Part shown: positions 1 through 8,355 of the stretch, piece by piece
Layout of the letters: each line of letters begins with the position of its first letter
Numbering within the stretch: the stretch's first letter is position 1
Assembly (NCBI GenBank): GCA_050123375.1
Contig: JASFHF010000005.1
Span: 6,289 to 70,288, forward strand
Length of the DNA: 64,000 bases
DNA from: JASFHF01 sp050123375
GTDB taxonomy: Bacteria > Pseudomonadota > Gammaproteobacteria > UBA12402
Direction of reading: 5' to 3'
The notes under the pieces: model-generated
Told to the model about the DNA's origin: nothing
The model's input: the letters and a program-made list of their open reading frames with translations, nothing else
Databases searched by the model: none
Made by a program: the position numbers and the translations under genes

Positions 1-1365
1 GAAGCAATAAACTACTTTTTAAATATGAGAAATTGCATCATAGGTTACGACATGGGTTTGGGAAAAACACTAATAGGTATCAATTGCATTAAAGCAATAA
101 AAGCATACAAAACGATGATAGTATGCCCAAGTTACCTTAAATATTCATGGGGTAAAGAAATTAAAAAATGGTCACCTAAACTTACTTATACTATTATTGA
201 TGGTACACCAGAACAAAAGGAACAACAGTTCAAAGAACACCAGGAACAAAAGAGGATTATCTTAATAATTAACTATGAACAAATAAGGGTAAAAACTAAG
301 AAAAATGGTAAGGTAATAGAAATTAATGTACATGAGTATATCCAGAAGACTAAATTTGACCTGGTAATTTGGGATGAAGCGCATAGATTAAAAAGCAGAG
401 ATAGTCAAATATCTAAAGGTGCTTATGCTATTAATGCCCAAAATAAACTTATGCTCACAGGTACGCCAATAGCTAAAAATTCTGGTGAAATTTATAATCC
501 TTTGAAAATATTAGATAGGCAAAGATTTACAAGCTATTGGACTTTTGTTAAGTATTATTGTCATGTATATGAGGGTTTTAAAGGTCTTGATGTAGGTCAT
601 GTTATAAGACCTAAAGAATTTAAAAACTTATTAAATAGATATATGATCAGGAAGTTGAAAGAAGATGTAGCAAAAGAATTACCTGATAAAGTTTATATAA
701 ATATTCCAGTTTATATGAATGACAAGCAAACCAAATATTATAATGATGCACTAGAAGACTATTTAAATCCATCAGGAGACATAATTGAATCAGATGTAGA
801 AAAGTTTATTAGGATATGTCAGATTACTCAAAATCCTGTAATTTTAGGCGGACATGATGTATCTTGTGTAAAAGATGCAGTTATAAATTTATGTGAAGAT
901 ATAAAAGAACAAAGGATGATAGTAGCATGTACATATATAGAAATGTCTAAGAATATTCAAAAATCATTGGAAAATAAATATCCTGAAAGAAATGTGTATC
1001 TTATAAATTCACAAGTAAGAAATAGACATGAAATAGTAGAAAAATTCAAAGAAGATGATACTGCAATTTTAGTAACTACTATTAAATGTTTGGCCGAAGG
1101 AGCAAATCTTGATTGCTGTGATTACATTATCTATGCTGATATTGAGTGGAATTGGGGAGTCAATCTACAATTTGAAAACAGGATTCACAGGATGACCAGT
1201 ACCAGAACAAAATTTTATTACTTCATAATAGTAGAAAAAACAGTACATCAATATAAACACAATAAAATAATGAATGAAAGTAAAAGTGCTAAAGCTGCTC
1301 TAGGTGATTCAGATTCAAAAGTAATCAAAAGAATCATGAAAGACTTTAGAAAGGAGTTGTCATAA
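1..1365 (+). CDS. SNF2-type SF2 helicase, 5' end outside window
   Basis: The frame is open from the first base, so the N-terminus lies upstream; the visible part is about 454 residues. SF2/SNF2 motifs appear in order: motif I MGLGKT near the visible start, motif II DEAH (VIWDEAH), motif III LTGTP, and a motif VI region QFENRIHRM in the second RecA domain. This layout is that of the small SNF2-like ATPases common in phage replication modules, which translocate on duplex DNA and may remodel or unwind forks. It stands directly before a Rha-like regulator and the ssDNA-binding protein and polymerase genes, which supports a replication role. The exact role is inferred. Confidence 0.88.
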   Translation, partial: EAINYFLNMRNCIIGYDMGLGKTLIGINCIKAIKAYKTMIVCPSYLKYSWGKEIKKWSPKLTYTIIDGTPEQKEQQFKEHQEQKRIILIINYEQIRVKTKKNGKVIEINVHEYIQKTKFDLVIWDEAHRLKSRDSQISKGAYAINAQNKLMLTGTPIAKNSGEIYNPLKILDRQRFTSYWTFVKYYCHVYEGFKGLDVGHVIRPKEFKNLLNRYMIRKLKEDVAKELPDKVYINIPVYMNDKQTKYYNDALEDYLNPSGDIIESDVEKFIRICQITQNPVILGGHDVSCVKDAVINLCEDIKEQRMIVACTYIEMSKNIQKSLENKYPERNVYLINSQVRNRHEIVEKFKEDDTAILVTTIKCLAEGANLDCCDYIIYADIEWNWGVNLQFENRIHRMTSTRTKFYYFIIVEKTVHQYKHNKIMNESKSAKAALGDSDSKVIKRIMKDFRKELS

Positions 1366-1419
1366 TTTATACTTTATACTATAATATGTTTAAACATAAA
1401 TATGAAAGAAGGTATAAAT

Positions 1420-2157
1420 ATGAAAGATTTAGTAATATTAGAAAACAAAATACCATTGACAACTAGTTTAATTATTTCAGAACAAACAGAATTAGAACAT
1501 CGTTCTATTTTTAGAATGATAAAAAAATATGAAAATGATTTAAAAGAGTTTGGAGTTTTGCGATTTGAAATCGCAAAACCAAAAACTGGAAGACCTTTAG
1601 ATTTTGCAAAATTAAATGAAGAACAAACAAGTTTATTAATTATGTATTTAAAAAATACTGAAAAAGTAAGATTTTTTAAAAAATTGATAAATAAACAATT
1701 TCATCAAATGAAAAAGAAATTATTACAAGTAGAACTAAATCACAATAATCAAGAATGGTTAAGTACTAGAAAAGATGGTAAAAAATCAAGAAAACAATTG
1801 ATAGATGCTGTATCTGATTTATTAAAATTACATAATGAAAAAAATCCAGATTCAACTTATGCTAAAAGACCAGATTTATTATATTCTAATATAACAAGAT
1901 TATTAGATAAATCTTTATTTGATATTCAAAAAGGAATAAAAAACAAAAGAGATTGTATGTCTAAGGAACAATTATCTTATTTAGATGTAGCAGAAATTAA
2001 AATACAACAAAAAATATATGAATGTATTAATAATAATAAAGATGCAAAAGAAACTTATAAAATACTACAATCTACTATTAAACCATATGCAGAATTTATT
2101 GGAAAATCACCTATAATAAGTTTAATTAATAATTCAGAAGTAAAATTATTATATTAA
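1420..2157 (+). CDS. Rha-family phage regulatory protein
   Basis: 245 residues. The N-terminal ~100 residues fit the pRha pattern: a recognition segment with HRSIFRMIKKYENDLKEFG, a central LNEEQTSLLIMYLKNTEKV and a helix FFKKLINKQFHQMKKKL. Proteins of this family are phage regulators, often found with antirepressor-type C-terminal domains. The C-terminal half is lysine-rich and not recognised. An upstream ATG at 1402 is in frame, but GAAAGAAGG lies between it and 1420, so 1420 is preferred. It probably regulates phage promoters; its target is unknown. Confidence 0.72.
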   Translation: MKDLVILENKIPLTTSLIISEQTELEHRSIFRMIKKYENDLKEFGVLRFEIAKPKTGRPLDFAKLNEEQTSLLIMYLKNTEKVRFFKKLINKQFHQMKKKLLQVELNHNNQEWLSTRKDGKKSRKQLIDAVSDLLKLHNEKNPDSTYAKRPDLLYSNITRLLDKSLFDIQKGIKNKRDCMSKEQLSYLDVAEIKIQQKIYECINNNKDAKETYKILQSTIKPYAEFIGKSPIISLINNSEVKLLY

Positions 2158-2179
2158 TTTACATTATTTAAAAAAAGTG

Positions 2180-2208
2180 TTGACATTCTGTAATGATTGT
2201 TATAGAAT
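2180..2208 (+). promoter_or_regulatory. Early promoter before the ssDNA-binding protein gene
   Basis: -35 TTGACA (2180-2185), 17-nt spacer, -10 TAGAAT (2203-2208). The spacer begins TTCTGTAAT, so the site belongs to the TTGACATnnTGTAA promoter set seen at seven other places in the window. Confidence 0.75.
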
Positions 2209-2272
2209 AATAATTGTTCAAAGGAAAACTTTGAAACACTAAAAATATTAAAAATATAAAGGAGAATGAAAA

Positions 2273-3013
2273 ATGGCTAAAAAAGACACAAAAATCAATT
2301 ATATACTAAAAGGTGAAAATTTAAACACAATACAATTTTCATGTTTATTGGATGGTACATACAAATCAAAGAATGGTGATTTTGTAAGAGTCCCTAAAGA
2401 AAATTATAAACAAGAATTAAAGAACAATGAAAAATTAGAACATAAAGCAGAAATAGTTATCAATAATAAATTACCTGATGGTAGTATAAATCCTACCATA
2501 AGAGAAATTAAAAATATTATAATTGAACTATGGAAAGAACACAAGATTCCTAAAACTGGAATTAGCTGTTTTAGAGATGGAGATAAAAAAGCAAAAGAAT
2601 TAGAAAGTAATGAAAAGAATGGAGATAGACTTTTAGGTACACATTTTTTAAAAGTTCATTCTAAATTCGAGATAAAATTTTACGATAAATATGTAAGACA
2701 ATACAAACCAGAAGAAGATGCTGAATTAGATGGGAAATATTGCAATGCTGTATTAACATTTAAAAATTATGACAGGGGAACAAATAAAGGTGTTACATGC
2801 TTTGTAACTAAAATACAAGTGTTTGACCAAAACCCTGCATTTGAATTTGATATAAGTGCTGAAGATGCTTTCGATGCTGTAGTGTTTGGAGAAGATGAAA
2901 AAGAGGAAGTTTTACAAAAAGCTGTTGATTCTAAAACAACTAAGTTACCCACGTATGAAGATTTAACACATGGGTTACCATTGGATGATGATGACGATTC
3001 ACCATTTAACTAA
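2273..3013 (+). CDS. Phage single-stranded DNA-binding protein (DUF2815-like)
   Basis: 246 residues, with GGAG nine bases before the ATG. The protein starts with basic and polar segments, has a central region rich in aromatic residues (SKFEIKFYDKYVRQY, YCNAVLTFKNYD), and ends in an acidic tail DDDDDSPFN. A single-stranded DNA-binding protein with a terminal acidic tail ending near a Phe is typical of phage SSBs, where the tail recruits replication partners. Overall shape and position next to a family B polymerase match the DUF2815 phage SSB family. The gene has its own promoter at 2180. Its last 75 bases hold one arm of a 19-bp inverted repeat. Confidence 0.75.
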   Translation: MAKKDTKINYILKGENLNTIQFSCLLDGTYKSKNGDFVRVPKENYKQELKNNEKLEHKAEIVINNKLPDGSINPTIREIKNIIIELWKEHKIPKTGISCFRDGDKKAKELESNEKNGDRLLGTHFLKVHSKFEIKFYDKYVRQYKPEEDAELDGKYCNAVLTFKNYDRGTNKGVTCFVTKIQVFDQNPAFEFDISAEDAFDAVVFGEDEKEEVLQKAVDSKTTKLPTYEDLTHGLPLDDDDDSPFN

Positions 3014-3057
3014 AGCATTTAAAATAATATAAAATATAATACGTGGGTAACTTAGTT
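2938..3057. repeat. 19-bp perfect inverted repeat spanning the end of the ssb gene
   Basis: Left arm AACTAAGTTACCCACGTAT (2938-2956, inside the ssb reading frame) and its exact reverse complement (3039-3057, after the stop codon), separated by 82 bases. In the transcript this would be a long hairpin closing over the last codons and the stop. It has no U-tract, so it is not a classical terminator. It could be an mRNA stabiliser, an attenuator, or a protein site. Confidence 0.7.
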
Positions 3058-3099
3058 ATCCATGTATTTATTTTAATAAAAAATGGAGGTTTTTTAGAA

Positions 3100-3504
3100 A
3101 TGGATGAAAAAAAATATTTTTATGATGTTGATGGATTATTTAAATTAATGGAACCATTTAAGACTTCTACAGATAACATTAAATCATTTGACAAAAAAGC
3201 AAATAATAGAAGTGCTTGTTTATTCATATCCATTTATCGTGGATATCCTAAGACACAAATACGTGTAGACTTATGTAAAGAAAAAAATCATCATGGAGAT
3301 TTAATAAGTATATCAGATATAATTTACAGGTCGTCAATACCCGGATTATACGAATATTGTAATGAAACAATAGAGATAATTCAAAATTGGCAAAAAGGTC
3401 ATAATCTTATTTTAGAAATAGATAAAGAACTTATTAAGATGGATATAGAAAATATAGAGAAAGTTAAAGAACTTATTGAGATGAATATCTTAATAAGATA
3501 TTAA
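3100..3504 (+). CDS. Unrecognised phage protein
   Basis: 134 residues. The start at 3100 is chosen because TGGAGG stands nine bases before it; the longer in-frame reading from 3043 has no ribosome binding site and overlaps the inverted repeat. The protein is mixed alpha/beta, begins MDEKKYFYDVDGLFKLMEPF and ends in charged helices. It lies between the ssDNA-binding protein and the polymerase, so a replication-linked role is plausible but not shown. Confidence 0.6.
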   Translation: MDEKKYFYDVDGLFKLMEPFKTSTDNIKSFDKKANNRSACLFISIYRGYPKTQIRVDLCKEKNHHGDLISISDIIYRSSIPGLYEYCNETIEIIQNWQKGHNLILEIDKELIKMDIENIEKVKELIEMNILIRY

Positions 3505-3519
3505 AGGAGTTGATATTAG

Positions 3520-6423
3520 ATGATAACAGAAAATTTAAAGTATCAGGTGTTTGATACAGAATGTCTTAAAGGTTCTTATTTCTCTTACCAATGGAGAAAT
3601 GAGAATATGGAAGAATCAAAAATGATAGAGTGCAAAACTGATGAAGATTGCTATAAATTCTATAACAATCTCAAAAAAGCTAACAGGTCAATGTATTGCT
3701 ATTCAATTAACTATGACAAAACTATGCTTAATGCTCTTTGTAAATTCGTTGAAAAAGGAATTACCGATATTCCGACAAAATTAAGAAGAGTTAACGATTA
3801 TTTGATAATGGGAGAATTGAACTACTTTAGAATCAATACAGAATTCTGGTGTAATTATTATTATAGACTAGAAACTCAATTTGATAATAAAACTAAGTTA
3901 TTTAAAGAATCAATAAAAAGAATAAGTTTAAATGAAAATGATAAATATATTACATCTTTTTTAGAAGAATTTCCTTACTTGTTAGGACAATCTAAGGTTT
4001 TTAAAAACCTTAATATTATAGATGTTCCTAAAATGCTTTATTACTTCACAATAAGAAAAGATGGCGTGCCACGAATGAATATATCATTAAAAAAATTACA
4101 ATTATATGAGGAACAAACTAATATTACGCATGACTTTGAGAAGTCATTTGACTTTGAAGAGCTTGTAAAAGATAGCAAATATGAACAATTTAAAAAATAT
4201 GCTTTAAATGATAGTGACTTTCTATTCAGGTATTTTCAAAAGAAATGTCTTCCTATCATTGAAAATAGAATAAAGGCATGTGAGGCAATTAAGATGTTTG
4301 ATGAATCATTTGAACCTACAGAACGAATGATTCACAGTGAAAATAATACAAACTTATTAATTAATGCGTTTTCGCTTAAACAAAAACAAAATGATAAAAA
4401 AGTACAATATGAAGATAATACACTTGAATTAGATGAATTAACATATGGTGAAATGTTAGATGAATTAAATGAATTAACTGAAAAATCAAATGGTACATAT
4501 GAAACCGAATTTATAAGCGGAGAATTAATACCTGTGGGTACTGATGATTTCATTAAAGAATTTAATGAAATTATAGAAAAATATGAACACTTTAAAAAAC
4601 CTAAAAATAAGTTTGGTATAGATTTCAAAAAAGCACTTGAATATAAAGATGTTATTGATATGACAGAATACATAAAACCCACCGGCTATGAAAAATTTGA
4701 TAATTTTGTAAAATTTGTTGATATGCATCCTTATGTTACAAAAGATAAAAAATTAAAAGAATTATACTGTGAATCATACGAAAAAGAGTATATTAATGAT
4801 GATAAGCAACAAGAACATGAAGGCCAAATACAAGTAATAGTAGATTCATTTGATACTTTTAATCTGTTTGGGACTACAGTTACAATAGGTCTTGGCGGGA
4901 TACATGGAGCAATAGAGAAATACATAAATGAAAACTTATGGCATCTAGATTACAGGAGTCTGTATCCTAGTATAATTATCTTATTCGAGAAATATTATGG
5001 AAAAATAATAAAAATGTCATTATACAAGGCACTCTATAATTTTAGAAACTTTGAAGTTAAAATACAACTAAAAGAAATAGATGAAAAAATAAATGCTATC
5101 TATACTAAAATAGATGAAGGAGGTAATGATGGAGCAGATATAATGGAATATCAAGGTGAATTACAAGAATTAGAAGAATCAAAGAATAGATTAGAGTACT
5201 TATCAGATGGTTGTAAATTGCTTCTAAATAGCTTATATGGACTAATAAATTCAGAATTCAACTTTAGTATATCCCACAAACAATTAGGACGTTTTATATG
5301 TTTATATGGTCAATACAGGGTAATCGAATTATGTAAACTAATCATGAAAAATAGTCCACAAAGTAAATTACCAAATATAAATACGGATGGAATAATAATA
5401 GATAATATAGATAAGTTTATCTGTAGTGAAATAGCAATCCAGGATAAACAAGATAACATAGTAATTTTAGGTATAAACAAGATTGATAAAATCATACAAA
5501 ATGATGTAAATAATTATATAAAAATAACAGAAGGTAAGACAAAAACTAAAGGCAACGCTTATAGAACAGGTATAAAACAAGCGTTCCATAGATTTGAAAA
5601 ATTAACATGTAACATAAGTAATGCTTTAAAACTTATTAATCATGAAAAACCAGAAGTATTGCCTGTTTTATTCCATAATACAGCTGTAAAATCTACTATC
5701 AAATTAGAAGATGAAGAAACCAGTAAAAATAAAGTATATTATCTTACTACTCAGGACAAAGGTAAAATAGCTATTAAATGGATAGCAAATCCTATTGTAT
5801 TAACATGGGGAGGAGAATACATGTATTTCACAACAAATAAGGATGATGCAGACCCACAGATGTATCTAAAGTTTGCACAAATCACCAGAGATAAGATAAT
5901 GAACTTCACACTTACAGAAACAGATAATATAAAATATTATCCTTATGAATTAGTAGAAGATACAGATAATAGTAATTTAAAGAAAAAGAAAGACATAAGG
6001 AAAATGTTAAATAAAATAGCTAAAGGATTCATTTGTATCAATGGGTTAAATGCTGATATTAAACAAATCATGGTCGATGATTTGAAACCAGTAAAAGAAC
6101 TTAGTAATTACACCATGACTAAGATAATAAATAGTACAGAAGTTAAAGGATTCAGCCTTAAAAATGATGAAGAATTTACTTGTTTAGCTACAAATAACAA
6201 AAAGGATATTAAAAGACTTGATGAACTAAATACATTCAAGGTAACCCATAAATCAGGACACGTAATGTATGTATTAAAAAATGCAGTATTCATGGACTTA
6301 GATAAATATAATAAGGTTAATATAGTAAATGCTGATTATATACCAGTAATCACATTAGATGGCGAATTCACTTGTAATCTACAGGAAATAAAAGTTTATA
6401 GTGAGGAAGGAGTAAAAAAATGA
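3520..6423 (+). CDS. Family B DNA polymerase with 3'-5' exonuclease
   Basis: 967 residues. Exonuclease motifs: DTE (D12, E14), NYD (around 64-66) and YALND (Y227, D231). Polymerase motif A is LDYRSLYPSII with D477; motif B is KLLLNSLYG starting at K566; motif C is NTDG with D623. The usual motif C is DTDS, so the first Asp is Asn here while the second, which is the catalytic one in RB69-type enzymes, remains. The enzyme should replicate the phage genome with proofreading. GGAG precedes the ATG, and the stop overlaps the next start (ATGA). The exonuclease and polymerase domains are separated by a long acidic stretch (about residues 290-440). Confidence 0.92.
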   Translation: MITENLKYQVFDTECLKGSYFSYQWRNENMEESKMIECKTDEDCYKFYNNLKKANRSMYCYSINYDKTMLNALCKFVEKGITDIPTKLRRVNDYLIMGELNYFRINTEFWCNYYYRLETQFDNKTKLFKESIKRISLNENDKYITSFLEEFPYLLGQSKVFKNLNIIDVPKMLYYFTIRKDGVPRMNISLKKLQLYEEQTNITHDFEKSFDFEELVKDSKYEQFKKYALNDSDFLFRYFQKKCLPIIENRIKACEAIKMFDESFEPTERMIHSENNTNLLINAFSLKQKQNDKKVQYEDNTLELDELTYGEMLDELNELTEKSNGTYETEFISGELIPVGTDDFIKEFNEIIEKYEHFKKPKNKFGIDFKKALEYKDVIDMTEYIKPTGYEKFDNFVKFVDMHPYVTKDKKLKELYCESYEKEYINDDKQQEHEGQIQVIVDSFDTFNLFGTTVTIGLGGIHGAIEKYINENLWHLDYRSLYPSIIILFEKYYGKIIKMSLYKALYNFRNFEVKIQLKEIDEKINAIYTKIDEGGNDGADIMEYQGELQELEESKNRLEYLSDGCKLLLNSLYGLINSEFNFSISHKQLGRFICLYGQYRVIELCKLIMKNSPQSKLPNINTDGIIIDNIDKFICSEIAIQDKQDNIVILGINKIDKIIQNDVNNYIKITEGKTKTKGNAYRTGIKQAFHRFEKLTCNISNALKLINHEKPEVLPVLFHNTAVKSTIKLEDEETSKNKVYYLTTQDKGKIAIKWIANPIVLTWGGEYMYFTTNKDDADPQMYLKFAQITRDKIMNFTLTETDNIKYYPYELVEDTDNSNLKKKKDIRKMLNKIAKGFICINGLNADIKQIMVDDLKPVKELSNYTMTKIINSTEVKGFSLKNDEEFTCLATNNKKDIKRLDELNTFKVTHKSGHVMYVLKNAVFMDLDKYNKVNIVNADYIPVITLDGEFTCNLQEIKVYSEEGVKK

Positions 6424-6878
6424 ATAAAAAAGAGATTTATTGTTTAATAAGATATTTTGAATTAGAAGCAGGAGAAGATTTTTTTGACCAGAATGAAACT
6501 ATAATACAGCCATACCAATTAATATTTTGGCTGCTTGGTAAAAAGTACATAACACCTAAACAATTTAATTTAGCAGTATCAGAAAAATTATTAGGTCTTA
6601 ATGAAATATTTACAGGATATGAGAAAGAATATGCTATATTTCCTAATGGTGAGGCCGAAGAAATACCAGAAAAATATAAGTACTACATCATAGCTGAATT
6701 AATGCAAGATTGTGAAGTATATCAACATAGACTAAAAAAAATATTAGAAGAACATAATTTAGTTATAAATGCTTTAGAAATACCAAATAAACAATGGCAT
6801 GAATACAGAAATACAGTAAACGATGAATATAAAGAACTCAATAAACTTACAATAGAAAGGATTAAAAATAATGAATGA
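6420..6878 (+). CDS. Unrecognised protein coupled to the polymerase gene
   Basis: 152 residues. The ATG overlaps the polymerase stop codon (ATGA), so translation is probably coupled. The protein is mostly helical and acidic, with aromatic segments (PYQLIFWLLGKKYITPKQF). No known domain is recognised. Tight coupling to the polymerase suggests an accessory role in replication, which is inference only. Confidence 0.65.
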   Translation: MNKKEIYCLIRYFELEAGEDFFDQNETIIQPYQLIFWLLGKKYITPKQFNLAVSEKLLGLNEIFTGYEKEYAIFPNGEAEEIPEKYKYYIIAELMQDCEVYQHRLKKILEEHNLVINALEIPNKQWHEYRNTVNDEYKELNKLTIERIKNNE

Positions 6879-7170
6879 CATAGAAAAATATAAGAATAAA
6901 AAAGTCTATATAGTCTTTGATGAAGAAGGTAACAGGAAAGCCATTGGAAATGGTAAAAATATTTATATTTCTGAAGCTCGTATAAAAGGAAGTCTTACTC
7001 AACAAACAAAATATTACCTGCACGATGGAATTGAAGAACTTATAAAAAGATTTGGGAGATATACAATAAGGACCTATGAATTAAAAGATACTGGAGAAGA
7101 AATAACAATCGAAGATTTTATTAAAAATGAAATAAAAAAAAAACTAAATCATATATGTAAAGGAGGATAA
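6871..7170 (+). CDS. Unrecognised small phage protein
   Basis: 99 residues; the start overlaps the end of the preceding gene by eight bases. It begins with a short beta-rich segment (KKVYIVFDEEGNRKAIGNG) and ends in a lysine-rich helix. No family is recognised. Confidence 0.6.
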   Translation: MNDIEKYKNKKVYIVFDEEGNRKAIGNGKNIYISEARIKGSLTQQTKYYLHDGIEELIKRFGRYTIRTYELKDTGEEITIEDFIKNEIKKKLNHICKGG

Positions 7171-7173
7171 AAA

Positions 7174-7518
7174 ATGAACTATGATGAAGCAATATCAAAA
7201 AATATGGATGAATTAAACAATGTTTGTACAGAATTAGACAGACTTATGGGAAGAAAAAAACATCTACTAATTCAAACAGAAGAATATAAAAGAGAAAAGA
7301 ATAAAAAAGGATTAATAATTACAGACCATAGCATTGTCAGTTACTTTAAAAGAGTATTAGGATTCAATATCGAAGAAATAAAAGAGCGAATAATTAAACA
7401 AGATTTAAAGGGACGATACAAGGTAATGGGCGACGGTATTTTCGATCAGGGTGATTTCAGAGTCGTAGTAAAAAATAATTCTACCATAACTATTTTAAAT
7501 AAGGAGATTAAAAAATAA
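7174..7518 (+). CDS. Unrecognised small phage protein
   Basis: 114 residues, preceded by AAAGGAGG. An N-terminal charged helix (about residues 1-45) is followed by a compact alpha/beta part, ITDHSIVSYFKRVLGF, then strands ending FRVVVKNNSTITIL. The second part has the look of a small RNase- or toxin-like fold, but this is a resemblance only and no catalytic set is identified. Confidence 0.6.
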   Translation: MNYDEAISKNMDELNNVCTELDRLMGRKKHLLIQTEEYKREKNKKGLIITDHSIVSYFKRVLGFNIEEIKERIIKQDLKGRYKVMGDGIFDQGDFRVVVKNNSTITILNKEIKK

Positions 7519-7535
7519 ACTGTAAATAAAAAAAA

Positions 7536-7569
7536 TAACATGACTGTTATTATTATAACAGTCATGTTA
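7536..7569. repeat. 15-bp perfect inverted repeat, likely operator or hairpin
   Basis: TAACATGACTGTTAT (7536-7550), loop TATT, then its exact reverse complement (7555-7569), about 30 bases before the 7601 gene. No U-tract follows, so a terminator is unlikely. TACAAT at 7568-7573 could be a -10 element overlapped by the repeat, which would make this an operator. Confidence 0.6.
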
Positions 7570-7600
7570 CAATATAAGAAACTGTAAAGGAGTTAAGATA

Positions 7601-7990
7601 ATGAAAATTAGACAACTGACAAAAGACCATAAAAAATATTATGATGGTAGGTTGAAATATATAGCACCTACAAGTAAGTATGAGTTTATAAACTTATTTG
7701 ATGAGAGAACTGAAGTAGATTTTGAAGAAGTGAAAACCCAAATCATAAAGTTACGTGAGGAATTCTATGAATTGATGGCAGAACCTACATATACAATAGA
7801 ATTTAGAAAAGAGCTGTTTGACTTAATAAATGCGGGAATCAATTTAGCTCATTGTCTTAGCTTGTATTATGATAAAAACCATAAATACAAGAATGATTAT
7901 GAGATTTATAACCGTCATGTAAATAAAATAAACCGCAGACTATTAAACCCTGATTATAACTGGGGAATTAAATTAGAAAAAGAGTATTGA
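7601..7990 (+). CDS. MazG-like all-alpha NTP pyrophosphohydrolase
   Basis: 129 residues, preceded by AAAGGAG. The segment KLREEFYELMAEP followed by EFRKELFDLINAG gives the ExxE and ExxD metal-binding pattern on two helices seen in MazG/all-alpha NTP-PPases. Family members hydrolyse nucleotide triphosphates (or ppGpp or modified dNTPs) to monophosphates; phages carry them near replication genes, as here. The protein is short but within the family range. The assignment rests on motif spacing only. Confidence 0.6.
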   Translation: MKIRQLTKDHKKYYDGRLKYIAPTSKYEFINLFDERTEVDFEEVKTQIIKLREEFYELMAEPTYTIEFRKELFDLINAGINLAHCLSLYYDKNHKYKNDYEIYNRHVNKINRRLLNPDYNWGIKLEKEY

Positions 7991-7991
7991 A

Positions 7992-8057
7992 ATGTATCAT
8001 TGGTGTATGATAGAAAAAAAGTGTCCAGATGATTGTAAAAGAGAGGATGATAAATAA
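7992..8057 (+). CDS. Cys-rich micropeptide
   Basis: 21 residues, MYHWCMIEKKCPDDCKREDD plus a final K. Three cysteines and one histidine could bind a metal. Its stop TAA overlaps the ATG of the next gene (TAATG), which also encodes a zinc-ribbon-like protein, so the pair may be translationally coupled. The start follows the previous stop by one base. Confidence 0.5.
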   Translation: MYHWCMIEKKCPDDCKREDDK

Positions 8058-8350
8058 TGGGAATTATAAAAAAATACGACTTACAATGTGATTTTTGCGA
8101 AAATAAATTAAGTGATGATTATAAAGAAGTACAAGAGTTTGATATGATAGGACAAATTATGCATTTTGCGAAAGATAATTTATGGGACTATAAAAAATTG
8201 AAAGGAATTCAAAAACAAAAATGGAGATGTCCTGAATGTAGAACAAAAAAAGCAGGTGAAGAAAAAGAAGAAAAAGAAGAAGAAGAAATAAATTATTATT
8301 ATAAGTTTACAAATTTATTTGAGGGTTCAGAATTTGAAAAAAAGGAGTGA
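8057..8350 (+). CDS. Small zinc-ribbon protein
   Basis: 97 residues. Two CxxC knuckles, CDFC (residues 11-14) and CPEC (about 58-61), form a likely zinc ribbon; a run of alternating Lys and Glu follows, then an aromatic C-terminus. GAGAGGATGATAAATA precedes the ATG. Zinc ribbons of this kind bind nucleic acids or partner proteins; the specific role is unknown. Confidence 0.65.
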   Translation: MGIIKKYDLQCDFCENKLSDDYKEVQEFDMIGQIMHFAKDNLWDYKKLKGIQKQKWRCPECRTKKAGEEKEEKEEEEINYYYKFTNLFEGSEFEKKE

Positions 8351-8355
8351 TGTAA

